64,000 nucleotides of DNA from Dromaius novaehollandiae (lineage: Eukaryota; Chordata; Aves; Casuariiformes; Dromaiidae), in contig NC_088112.1 in the NCBI RefSeq assembly GCF_036370855.1, forward strand, positions 18,964,469 through 19,028,468, in the 5' to 3' direction. Each line of letters starts with the position of its first letter. Position 1 is the first letter of the stretch. Below, piece after piece: positions 38,968-49,850 of this stretch. The notes under the pieces are model-generated. The model was not told the origin of the DNA and did no database searches. It was given only the letters and a program-made list of their open reading frames with translations. A program made the translations under genes and the position numbers.

Positions 38968-40994
38968 TTTTTAAACCAAGTCCAGCAAAACTAGTTTTAA
39001 TAACTGATGCAAGATTCTGGAATGAAGAATGAATTTTAGGGTGACTAAAATTTGAGATGAATTTCTACATTCAAGCTTCTCTTCACATTGGCAAATGACT
39101 CTACAGCACAAGAAAAGCAACAGATAGGATTATAATCTTTCTGTGACTGTTGTTTCCACCTGCATTGATTTATCTGTCTCCTAGATCTTGCTCCCATGAT
39201 TTTATTTTTGTAAGTAACAAGATGTTATCAATTAAAAATACTCTCGCTTTGTTGATTATTTCTGAAAACACGTCTCAGAATTATACTTCAGGTTTACTTT
39301 GACGCTTCAGTTTTTTCAGACCTCTTCGTTATTCATGATAGACAGACAGAAGTGAGTATGTGGTGTCTGAGCTCACAGCTCAGGACAGCCATTGTGAATG
39401 CACTCTGTTCTTCCTAAAATTTGGAGGGGCACCTGCCAGCTCAGGAATGACTACCGTCTTCTATACAATCATCGGTGTCAGCTCTGGTAGCACCCTTGAC
39501 ACCAAACAGCTAGAAGAAAGGATGATCAGAACAAGATGACCAACAAACTTTAGAGAGAGAAGAGGGAAATCAAAGCTATAACTATTAATAATCCACAGCA
39601 CCTCTGCATGAAAGCAGCTGTGGACTCCCTGCCACCCCATCAGTATTGGTAGTTTGAGAGGAAGGAGAGAGAGCAGTACTGGGACACCCCAGAGAAACAT
39701 GAGAAACAGCTGCTCTTCTGGTCCCTCGTTGCCCTGGCATATGGACCCTCATGGGTCTGGTCCTTCCTACTCTACTTCTTGGCATATAGTTGAGACCTCC
39801 AGGGGCTCCCTTACCCCTGATATGCTGCTGAGTCCCAGCTGTATATGTCTTCCACAGCAGATGTGCTCTCCAGATGTCCCCAGCAGTTAAATAGAAGTAT
39901 AGGTGGAGCAGCAGCCAGCTACACTCGGCTCCAGGGATGAGAATGCTGATAAAAAGAAAACAGCGCTCCAGAAGCCTGTGCCAATGTTGACTTCAACTCA
40001 TTGTTCATCTGCTGTCATCAGGACAGATTTGTCATAGATGGACGTTGAAACCGTGCACTAACAAAGGAGAGCTTTTCCTGCAGTGTGCATGAAAGTCTAA
40101 ACTTTTATGTAAACTATGCTAGTGCAACAGGCTGCTGGAGGTCTTAAAATCGACAGGTTTGGGCTGACAGGGCAATGGTTGAACACCAAATGTGCTGTTC
40201 TTCAGGCCTTTCTGATTTCCCAAAAACTCAAGGGGATAGACTATAGATAAAGCTTCAACAAAAATCCAAGCTAATTTTATCTCCTAAAGTGAAGATATTC
40301 CTTGGTAAGCTTTCTTGTGAAATGTGTTGTGAGATCAGGCAACGGCATATTTATTAGTAAAAAGCAAATACAGATTGTGTACAGACAGCACAAGGGTCAG
40401 CAAAGAAGTCAGGCAGCTCCCCAGGCAGCATGTTGCAGGCCCTTTGTTTTGCGTGTAATTGTAAATGAAGATGCTGCTGCGCTGCACCCAAACTCTTCTT
40501 GAAGTGACATTTCCCAAGTCCCTTATCCAGCCTGTTATTACTAATACCTCCTGAACAAGTCTCATTTCTTCGGTTTATTTTTCACTTCTTTCCTGTCTCC
40601 TTTACTCAGCACTTCTTCACAACCCCGTAGTCTGGTAGGACACAACAATGGGTTTTGCACTTAGCATATAGCAAACAGGAGCCTTTTCTTTTGTCTGATA
40701 GACTCTGCTTCTAGGCTAAGGAGACAATATATATATGAAACCTTTCTCTCCTTATAATAAACTGGTTCTTCAGTGTCACTTTTACTCATCATTAGACTAC
40801 TGTTACCTTTATTTGTCTTCCCTACCCTGTTCCCCCCATCCCCACCAGGTAGCAGCTGAGCATGGCTGTGCAGTGGGTGCTATTGCTGCTTTTCCTAAGC
40901 TTTCAGTTTGCAGCAATAGAAGAATGCATGCAGCCTTGCTGCCCTTTCTTTTCTCTTTATATAGAAAACACTTTATGTGCCTTGCTTCTATGCC

Positions 40995-41014
40995 TTTTTT
41001 TTTTTTTTTTTTTT
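40995..41014. repeat. Poly(T) tract, 20 bases
   Basis: Twenty consecutive T. Read on the minus strand it is a poly(A) run preceded by ATTAAA directly abutting the run. That is too close for a normal poly(A) signal, and the preceding minus-strand sequence resembles no gene I know. Confidence 0.93.
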
Positions 41015-42061
41015 AATGAAACATCTTTTGGTATGGTAAGAAAGCTGGTGCTGGGTTGTGGAAGGCTGGTTGTGTGCATCCTCTACCCAGTGAAAGAAGC
41101 AAAAAACATTTTGAGGACAAGAGCAATTGAGTAGTGGAACCAGAATGATAATTAATGGGGTTCATTCAAATGCCTTACCCCTGTGTAATGAGGAGCTTTA
41201 TCTGGCTCTTGTTTTTCATATCTATGAATCAACCTTGTTGAGGTTGATGTGACAACTAATGTGAGTAAGGAGTAAAGGTGCATCCCTAATACCTTTTTAG
41301 GAGTGCTTTTTAAAATTCTCCTGAACACCTATTGAAGGTCTGTTGTGTTCAGCTATATACCTGCATGTCGCTGACTGCATATTTAATATGTTGTTGTTGG
41401 TTTTGGGGGAGGGTTGGGTTACGTTACTGTGTTTTCTTTGGACGATATGTTCATAGTTGGTGAACAGTGCTGCAGAATAATAAAACAATAGCTGACATAT
41501 GCCCTTTCTCTTAAGGTGAAGAGCTTAGTTGTGCATCATTTTTCTGTGTCTCTGATATGTGATAGTAGGTGCTGACATTTCAAAGTTGTTAGGTATTTTG
41601 CTCTGTGTAGAGACTCCAGTAATTAGCTCAGTATGAAGGTATTCCATGGCAAAAGACCCATATGAGACCAAAACATCACATAAATTTCACTAGTGCCTCA
41701 TTTCTGAGAGCTTGGTCATGCTGGCACACGCAGGTCCTCTCAACAGAGGTGAGCAGAAGACTAAAAAGCAAAAATGTTCTTATGAACCTAGAAACTGTTA
41801 TTGGTCTCAGAACAAAAAATTGTTGTTTTGAATAAATAAGTCAGGGTTATAGAAATAATAAATGGAAATCCCAATCATATTTTTTGTTATTGTCCCTTTT
41901 TTGATCCTGTAACTTCTCCTTTTTTCATAAGAACAAGTAGAATTCATCATATTTAGCAGTATTGGAAGAAAGAGAAGACAAAAAACACCATGCAATCCAC
42001 ACAGCTCACACTCCCACAATCAGGAATGTCAGCACTACAAACAAACAGAGGATGAGTGATA

Positions 42062-42114
42062 AATATATGTGTGTGTGTGTGTGTAAATATATATATGTGT
42101 ATGTATATATATTT
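42062..42114. repeat. Compound (TG)n/(TA)n microsatellite
   Basis: About eight TG units at 42068-42084 followed by AT and TG/TA alternations to 42113. Alternating purine-pyrimidine over about 50 bases. Confidence 0.93.
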
Positions 42115-43142
42115 AGGACATTATTTCACATGGAATGACCTATATTCCTGCTGTATCTAAATGCCTCAGTAGTTTAAATGAACTAGAACCGTATTTTGTT
42201 TGTATTTCTAGCTCAGAAATAGTTTAATGGAGTCACTTTGACATATGATTGCTGCTTTACTTTTCATTGTTGCAAGTCCTCACCAACCGTTCTGGCCATT
42301 TCTTTTACTGGACCATTTTTTCTGTGTCAATCATGTGCTAAAAGTACCATAATCCCATTTTAAGCAGTGGGTCTTTTGTTATCAGAAATCAACTTTATCT
42401 TCAAAACAGTTATCTTTTAAATTACTGTCATGTAAAGGAAGGGGGGACAGGGTTTATTTTCCAAATTTTTCTCCAAGAGCTTGTGTTTTATGCACAAAGC
42501 ATCTGGAAGGAAAGGCATCATTAACACAACATCAAAAAATCCAAAGAAAAAATAACCTTCATTCAAAGCAGGGGTGGCTATTTAATGAACAATTCACTTA
42601 ATTTTTAGCCACCTTCTCTTTTCAGACGAAAAGCAATAGAAATACGTGTCAAAGAAACCAATCACAGAAAAATCTCCGTCCAATAGGCAGAGTCTAATAG
42701 AAAGAGATTATAGTACAAAGGACTGAAAAAAAGTGGCTCTTCTTTCTTTTTCTCCCTTTTGTTGAGAGCACAAAGATAAGTGCATTGCAATCAGATGGTT
42801 TTAATGAACAATCCAGTTGTTTGGTCTGGATAGTGTAATTCCAGATGCAATCTGCAGAAGCGGTCTGAATATGAACTGGTTCCTTTCTAAATTTTTGCTC
42901 AGCTGGCAGGAGTGCAGTGCTGGCTGTCAAGGCAGCCCTTTTGCAGTTGAACTGTCTTCTCTGGGGGGTGCAGATAAAGAGGTGTGGGAGAGCAGTTGCA
43001 AGAAAAATTGTTTATTAAATTCTCTTCCCCCCACACACATTTCATCAGTGTGCAGTTTCAAAATAATGTGCTGGACCTGTTTGATTTTGAGGCAGAAATT
43101 CAGTCTGGAGCGAATATAATTTCTACAATGATTATACACATT

Positions 43143-43165
43143 AAAAAAAAAAAAAAAAAAAAAAA
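43143..43165. repeat. Poly(A) tract, 23 bases
   Basis: Twenty-three consecutive A after ACACATT and before CACCTC. No AATAAA precedes it closely and no processed pseudogene was recognised in the sequence before it. Confidence 0.93.
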
Positions 43166-44218
43166 CACCTCTAGTGTGTGCAATCAAGTCCACGCATGGA
43201 TATAGAGATTTAATGTGATCCTTTTCTAATACCTATCAGCTTGCTTTGGATAAGTCTGTGTGGCAGGCATGATTTAGAAGTGGGAGATGGATAGAAGACC
43301 ACTGATAATGTTAAAAGGTCATTGAACATCATGGTATAAATAGACTCGGTTGATGAGTACAACGAAAACCTCAAGTATCCAGTGAAAATATCTAATGGTA
43401 AGATAGTAGGAGAAGTCATGTGAAAAAACCATATTTTCTAAATGCACTGGAAGGGCTCTTAAACTTCTAGGCAATTTATGAGCAAGCTTTGAGCAAATAA
43501 GGATTTGTGGATGGGACTTGCTACAAGCCTCTGCTGTCTTCCCCCCATCTATTCCCATTCCCACTTTCTTTTTATCATGATATGTGAAAAATCCAGCCTC
43601 AAGCTGTATTTTTTTCCCAGGAGAGGCTGATTCTCCCTTCTTTTTCTCTCTTCAAAAACTGAACACGCAAAACCTGAGCTCTATGTTAATGTAATCAATT
43701 CAATATTTTCTCAAAAGTGAGTACGAAGACCTGCTCTGGGTATGTAGAGAAGTTAAAAGAGGACTTCAGAGTAATTACACTGTTTCAGTTTTTCCCTAAT
43801 GGTTCTAATACTTGCATTATTTTTTTTTCTTTTTCTGTGAAATGAATTATCTCCCTGGAGCATGCAAAGAGTTTCAGATCTGCTAACCAGATCTGAGCAG
43901 TTGAAGCAAAAGCCTTATTTATCACTTAAAACCACTCTCAGTAACTTGTGGAAACAATAATTAATTGGAAAGTGACAGTGATTAAGCACTCTGAGCTTTT
44001 TAAGGAGCTGGGATTCTCACTCTTGCAACTGGCCATACTGGGGAGTTGGACTGTAGTAGAGTTGTCCTCTTTCTGTGTTTGTGTAGCACCCACAACTACG
44101 GTTCATTGACTTAGCTCTACAGCCTGTGCTCGATGGTGATAGGAGCATCATATGAGTTTGCAGGAATGTGAACTCTGAGGATGAGCAAGAATATTGCTTC
44201 TGCATAAAGTTCAACTTC

Positions 44219-44240
44219 TTTTTATTTTATTTTATTTTTA
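44219..44240. repeat. (TTTTA)n tract
   Basis: Four pentanucleotide-like TTTTA units. Confidence 0.88.
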
Positions 44241-45020
44241 AGTTCTTATGGGAATACATATTTGCATGTCTTGTTTCATTCAGGGTCCTTGCTTGACTGT
44301 CTTTCTTTTTGGTGAATCTTAACCACAGCTCACAGTATAGCAAATGCAGATTTCAGTTCTTTGCTTTTCAAGATACACACTCAGGTTTCCAACTGGTAAA
44401 CTCTAGGGATTGATGCGTGATATCTTATTGGTACAGCAATCAGAAGTAATTAAAAAATGCAAGTCATGAATAAAAACATAACTTGAGCAAAACTTAGAAT
44501 TAAAATACATATTTTATGCCTTTTATCTAGCCTTCTTATCAAAATGGTAATGCTTTATCTAGTTTGAAGTGTTAATTGTATACTATGGGAAATGAACCGA
44601 GGGAATCTGTATGTGCATAAAAGTACAAGTTTTTAGACGATATACGACCTGCATTTCGCATCTGCATGTATTGTTGGGTTGACAAAGCAGCCCATAGGTT
44701 TGGTAGATGAGAGTTGCTTGTACAAGAGCAATTCTTGCCCGTCAGCTCTAGACTAGGACATATTCCCTCAACATCCTTCCTTCTATTTGCAACCTAAGCA
44801 AAAGCATTTTGCTTTCCAATGATAACTCTATTTGATAAATGTCTTTTTAAAATAATTTCTTTTGTAATTTTCTTATCCTGATTCTGTAATCCTCAATAAA
44901 GAAAATCTTGCCTTAAAGCTTTTCTGTGTCCTCTATAATGAGAGCAACTGAAGTCAGTTTATTTGGCCTACTATGAACTTGCTTGACACTTCTGGGAAGG
45001 TGAAGAACTGTTAAAAAACC

Positions 45021-45990
45021 CAGCTCTATGGGCCTCTTAAACATAAAAAAGACAGCACCTGCTGCCAAAAGGTTACAGTCTAAGGACAGCAGAGCTGGTT
45101 AAGGTGGATATTGGCAGACCAATTAGAGAAAATAAAGCAATAAGATACCTGTCAGCATGGTAGGGAGTGATCTTTGCACACCAATAAGCCTACTCTTGTC
45201 TAGGCTTCTTGAAAAGCTTATGGCAGGGGAAAAAGGTTTTGGAGAAAAACAATGAGGCAATCTGGCAAATTATTGGGGAATCAGGTGAGGAAGCTATATG
45301 GTAAGATGAAGTGTTCTAAATTAGACACTCAGATGATGGAGGGAGGGCTCATGGACTGTTTGGAGCTGTGTTACCTGAATGGGTGAGCTGGACTGGGAAG
45401 GACCATGAAAAAGCAGGCGATCAGCATATGCTAGCAGAGCTTGAAGAGACAAAGGTAGTATAAAGTGTGAAAATATAGATGTCACAGCCACCAGGCAGTG
45501 CAAGGAAAATCATCTGTGAAGCAGAATTCAGAATAGACAAAGATTTTGGTAATCAAGAGATAAGGACGTGAAAGAGAACTTCAGCCTTGGCAATGGCTAA
45601 GAAAAGCTTTACTTTTGGAGATGAGATGCAGAAAAAACTCTGTGACCTAGAAGGAGAATTGGAGGTATTACCTGGGATACTAGGCTGGATGACTATTGTT
45701 CATGGTTACAGAAAATTGGAGGCTTTAGGAAGATTATCAAAAGTTCTGTTTTTAGTTAGATTTGAAACAGTGGATTTAAAAAAGAAAAGAAAAAAGCAGG
45801 AGAAAAATCTATAAAGGTTTTGGGTGCATGTGAAAAAATCACCTTCCTGGAGTGGAGAGGCAGCTGTATGAGGTGGTGTCTGGATTTGGTAGTGCAGGTG
45901 AAGAGAAAAGGGACCAGGACAGAGCTGTGTTTGCTTTCCTAGAAGAAGCTGCAGATAGTTTCCCAGAAGGTACAGCTGCGCATGAGTAAA
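45021..45990 (-). mobile_element. Decayed L2/CR1-clade LINE, reverse transcriptase end plus 3' region, minus strand
   Basis: Reading the minus strand from right to left, several landmarks of an L2-type ORF2 and its downstream region occur in order. At about 45945-45900 there is CPGPFSLHL, where the family has GPLLFxLY shortly before the YADD site; YADD itself is not visible. Codons at 45752-45723 read KTELLIIFLK, matching the KTELLIF block. Nucleotides 45634-45615 (TTTCTGCATCTCATCTCCAA) match 17 of 20 bases of the plus-strand LINE fragment at 9850-9869. At 45527-45500 is a TCTGC-GATGATTTTCC segment equivalent to the AA-x-x-IF block. The stretch 45420-45300 reads like the family's sequence after the ORF, and 45090-45057 carries its TTACAGTCTAAGGACA phrase in plus orientation. 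Stops and frame changes show it is long dead. Family name and outer limits are from memory and approximate. Confidence 0.6.
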
Positions 45991-46330
45991 ACATTGTGAC
46001 ACCCCTTCCAAGAGGCGCTGACTTGAAGATTGATACTAACTATTGCCTGAATGAGGTACTTCTGCAGAGTTTGCCTATGCTATGTTAGGAAAGAAAAATA
46101 ATCATTAGCTGTCCTAATTATCCTATTCTTGGGTATTGGATCAACTTTTTGCCTACTAGCATGTTAGTTCAAAAGTACTGTGTGGTGCCTTACTTGATGA
46201 TCAGGAATATGCATTTCTAGTAACTGTTTTTGGAGCATAACCTAAAAGTTATTTTAAATTTCTCTTACTTTTACTTTTACAGGAGCTTGCTTCAGCTTGT
46301 GAATGTAAAATGCAGACATGTGGCTAATAT
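45991..46330. other. Non-coding DNA, nothing recognised
   Basis: AT-rich sequence between the LINE fossil and a pyrimidine tract, with no supported feature. Confidence 0.5.
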
Positions 46331-46430
46331 CTATCTTCTTGTTCTCTCATTCTGTCTTCCTGCTTTCTCCCGTTCTCTTTCTTTGTTTCCTCTCTCTAAT
46401 TCTCTTGTCCATTCTCTTTTTACTTACGCA
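46331..46430 (+). repeat. Long pyrimidine-rich tract ending in a splice-acceptor-like CAG
   Basis: About 90 bases are predominantly C/T on the plus strand, with TCTC and TTCC units, and end in TTTACTTACGCAG at 46431, a good acceptor consensus. It may be an ordinary decayed (TC)n microsatellite. No downstream donor-bounded open exon was recognised. Confidence 0.6.
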
Positions 46431-46431
46431 G

Positions 46432-48529
46432 GAGATGTCTGCAAAGCTATTCAAACTATCTAGGGCATATAACACTATCACCTGTAAGTCATTCCAGTGA
46501 TGTCTCTTTCTCTTAATATAAAACAAACCTCCCAAAAACTTTGCAGCAAGAATCTCATGGTGTGAGAGAAGTGATGAAAACTGAATAGTCACTTTTTCAC
46601 AGCTAAAATGAATCTTTGCCTCCAGCTTAGGAAGGAGTATGTGTCTACCTTAACAAGCACGAGGACCACAAGTGCAGATCTCTTTGGTGAAGCAGTTGTT
46701 CCTGAGGGCTCATACTATCCGTTTCAAAATGCTCAGTAGCTGAAAGCTTTAGTGTCCTCGGAAAGGGCAAGCTCTGTTAGCTGTAATAAACTCTGCTAAT
46801 GTGAAGGTCATGTGAAGCTTCTGACTTTTATTTCTACCTCTGCCAGACTCAGGTTGCAACTTGCAGAGCTGCTTCTTGTTCTTTAAGTCAAGCATCAAAA
46901 ATACGTCAAGTGAAATGTAATACTAGTACAGTAATCATTCCTTAAAGATATGTGTGTGACATCTTCAATATTCAGAAACATTTAAGAGAAGGTACTACAT
47001 AGTGCTGTGGAGATCTCATATTTGTGATGAAGTTGTTCTTCTAACATATAAGTTTATGAAATAGTTTGGCTGAAGTGCTGTTTCACTAAGTTCACATGGA
47101 CTTAGACTTTTTTTTTGGCTCTGGATGCTGTAATTCAGCAATCTATTTTTCATCGTTATAGTGAGGTTTTCAATTTCTATTTTAAGCCAGTTTTAATTTC
47201 CTTCTTGGCTATATTTAAAGGGAATCTATTAATACAATCCATTTCCCAAGTGAAACTTGATGGATATAGCTTTTGTAACATTGCATAAATTAGAAATATT
47301 TTCCCTTTATTGCTTTGTGTAGCTGTTTCATTTATTAACTTGTGTTGGGCAGAAAAAAGCTTTGGATCAGATTTTTTCACTTGCAAGTAATTTACTGTGA
47401 GATGCTTTGCTTTATTATATTCAGAGTTAGTGCCTGGCTTCCAGTATGAAAAGCAAGAGAATTAACTATTTAGAGGAAAAAGTGTATTTTGACACTGCAG
47501 GCATATTTATGTTTTGACTTGACTCCTAATTTCAGCTTGAGCTCTCATTGTTGTTTTTGTGTGACTACTAGAACGGTCTTGTTATAATTTCTTCTGTATT
47601 GGGGGTCTTGGAAGGGGTAAATGAATGCTAGTGTATTTCTAAATCTGAAGGGTTTATTGAAAAGGGTCGTCAGACTAGTCTTACCTGATTAAAGCACAAG
47701 CAGTGCCCTTGTAGCACAGTGCATATCTCTGAGGTCACTTGAGATATGTCTTTAGGTACCCTTGTCCTTTTGCTGCTTCTGATTCCTGGCACTGTAGCAG
47801 GAAGACAGAAAAGAAGGCAGAGGCCCAGTCTTCTGCGTTAGGTCAAGTAACTATGCACAGGGAGCAAGTCCTTCTAAAAGAGTAAAAAGTATGGTATTTA
47901 CCTCAGTTTAAGGTTTTAAAATGCTTGGATGTTGAAGTGATCTTGTTTTTTCTCTGCATGCCCAGAGCCTCAGCAGTGGGCTGGCAGAAGTAGCAAGCAG
48001 CAGCTCTCATCTTTCATCCCTGTTCCAGGGTCTCCATCAGGCCTTGGCTCTTCCACTGACGGCTGCTCCTTCTGAACACCGCACAGGACACTTTATTGAG
48101 CCAAGCAGTGAAGACAGATACTTGGAACAGGATTCCTGAATCACTGAGATCTGGAGTCAAGTCTCTACTTTTCCATAGGCTTAACCAAGTACATCGCTCC
48201 AGCCAAAGTCCTCTGGCTCCTACTCCCGTGGAGGTGCCACTCCTCCCACTTGTGCATCTCAGGGGGGCATTCATGTGCCTAAACAGGAGCCGGGCTGAAA
48301 AGTCCCAGCTCAGCTAGTTACAGGAGAGAAATGGGCACCTCCGACAAGTGGCTGATCTGACCAAATTCAGGCTCTTCTGCACTGAGATGGGAAGTCAGGT
48401 ACTTTTCATCACCTCTAATTAGGAATTAATTCACCATTTCCAGCATCTACATATGATAGATGAATCTCATCCTAAAAGCCTAAACTCCTTGCTTTTGCAA
48501 TAAGAGAAGCTGAAGGCCTGACTTTTGCT
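46432..48529. other. Non-coding DNA, possible old repeat in its last part
   Basis: No gene was recognised. From about 48090 the sequence has phrases such as ATGTGCCTAAACAGGAGCC and CCTAAAAGCCTAAACTCC that recall GCCTAA-rich sauropsid repeats. The segment may be the upstream part of the element whose tail follows at 48530, but I cannot align it securely. Confidence 0.4.
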
Positions 48530-48640
48530 CTTTTTTTTACCTCACCTCCAAAGTGAGGATTATAACGCTTTCTCGACTCTCAGCAGTCTTGTGAGCTCAT
48601 TTCCCTAAATATTGTATGCCAGCTGGAAATATCGCTGTCA
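48530..48640 (+). mobile_element. SINE/L3-type 3' tail remnant (MIR/L3/AmnSINE-like)
   Basis: The order T-run, ACCTCACCTCCAAAGTGAGG, ATTATAACGCTT, then TCTTGTGAGCTCATTTCC and TAAATATTGTATGCC follows the layout of the tail shared by ancient amniote LINE/SINE families (CATCTGTAAAATGGGGAT, AATAACACTT, TTGTGAGGxTxAATT, AATGTTTGTAAAGCGC). Agreement is partial, roughly two thirds by eye. An upstream GGAGTCAAGTCTCTACT near 48151 could be a decayed tRNA-type B box, but it lies about 380 bases away, too far for a simple SINE. I infer an old remnant and do not name the exact family. Confidence 0.42.
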
Positions 48641-49470
48641 GAAATGGGTAGCTGGGGGACTGGTCCCTGGGGTGAGAGCGATGCTCTCCAGAAGGATACC
48701 CCGACTGGCAGTGCACATTAGGAGGACTCTGGTAGGCATATGGTGCTGCCTCCAAGGGCATGGTCACTGCCCTTGTCCCAGGCAGCGATGTGGCTCCAGA
48801 GGCCACCTCTGCTCTCTGGCAAAGGGCTGTAAGAGCCATTGGCCTAGTGCACATTGCTGCTCCTTCTCTGTGGCTAGTGCTCACAGTGGATGCAAATCCC
48901 TTTGTGTCCTACCTCTTTAACTCACTTGCCATAATGGACCATGAACTAAAGTCTAAAGTGAAAGCCTGACTTCTTAAAGTTAAGAGTCTGCTGCTGACCT
49001 GACTAGAACCTGGATTTCATCTCTTCTTATGGAGTCAAGTAATGCCTGACTGGGCCAAACATGCTAAAAAGTTTGGGGATTTCTTTTGTTTTTGAAAAAT
49101 TTGTGTGAGAACTGCTAACTCCTGTTTCAAGAGTATTGGGTTGCAAAGTCAAGGAATGAAATTCAGGAAACACTTTAAGGCAATGTCAAAGTGTCTATGC
49201 AAGCCTCATAAACTAGTCTTGTATGGGACAGTGATGTATCTTGTCCTAAGGTTACCGTCTCCTTTCAGGATACAGGTTGAATAGCAATTAAGGTAGAAAG
49301 TTGTAAAAATCTTCTCTTAGGTTTCAGAGACTGGGACTGGAGCCCCAGGAAGGGGTTTTTGTCACTGGCAGTGCCAGTGTGTCTCTGCGATGCTGGGAGG
49401 AACATGGAAATGCTTGTGCCTAGGCAGGCTGAGGTGAGGCTGTAGAACAGCTTCGGTTCTGTCATTAGAC
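48641..49470. other. Non-coding DNA, GC-raised in its first third
   Basis: The first 320 bases are richer in GC with overlapping open frames on both strands (plus 48612-48920, minus 48597-48884, plus 48760-48969), none with a recognised domain. The rest is unremarkable. Confidence 0.5.
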
Positions 49471-49474
49471 TCTC

Positions 49475-49690
49475 TTGTGCGGCTGTCTTTAAATATAGGT
49501 TTCTGTATGCAATTTCCTATATTGGCTTATAATAAGGAACAGTTTTCATGTCTGCTGCATGGCAAACTCCTCCATCTATCAGTGACTCATCTGGCAGTTC
49601 AGCACTAAGCAGCAGCCTGATTTAAAAGCCCATTGGTATATACAGCTGACAGAGATTTGTCAGTGTTTAAAAGTTTTTTCCCATCAGGAG
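49475..49690. promoter_or_regulatory. Candidate conserved non-coding element with a perfect CArG box
   Basis: CCTATATTGG at 49516-49525 is an exact CC(A/T)6GG serum response factor site. It is followed by an AT-rich TTATAATAAGG stretch and, at about 49645, an E-box CAGCTG. The segment is free of simple repeats and of recognised transposons. Regulatory function and conservation are inferred only from the motif content. Confidence 0.27.
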
Positions 49691-49824
49691 AGACTTTCCC
49701 CTGCCCCCCCCTTTCCTTTGGAGCTGCCATTAGATTAACATTCCTAATCCTTTAATACTCAGGAAGACTAAAGAAGAAAATTCAAGCTTTTTCTAATGTT
49801 AATGAGGCAAAGTTTACTGTTGTC

Positions 49825-49850
49825 TTTTTTTTGTTTTGTTTTGTTTTTTT
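49825..49850. repeat. (TTTTG)n tract
   Basis: Three TTTTG-like units inside a T-rich run. Confidence 0.85.

Larger units (their letters stand above)
35921..45020. other. Non-coding AT-rich DNA with scattered microsatellites
   Basis: No exon, RNA gene or transposon fragment was recognised apart from the simple repeats listed separately. The interval 39420-40500 is somewhat richer in GC and has overlapping open frames on both strands (up to 79 codons), but without family resemblance. Frames such as plus 42817-43119 (100 codons) run into a poly(A) tract and are not credible genes. Confidence 0.55.

Noticed and set aside
42817..43205. Open frames around the 23-base poly(A) tract, considered as a processed pseudogene
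   Set aside because: No parent gene recognised, no poly(A) signal at the proper distance, and no intronless coding similarity before the tract.
45587..45814. 75-codon plus-strand open frame starting MAMAKKSFTFGDE
   Set aside because: It is the antisense of the decayed minus-strand LINE reverse transcriptase region, not a gene.
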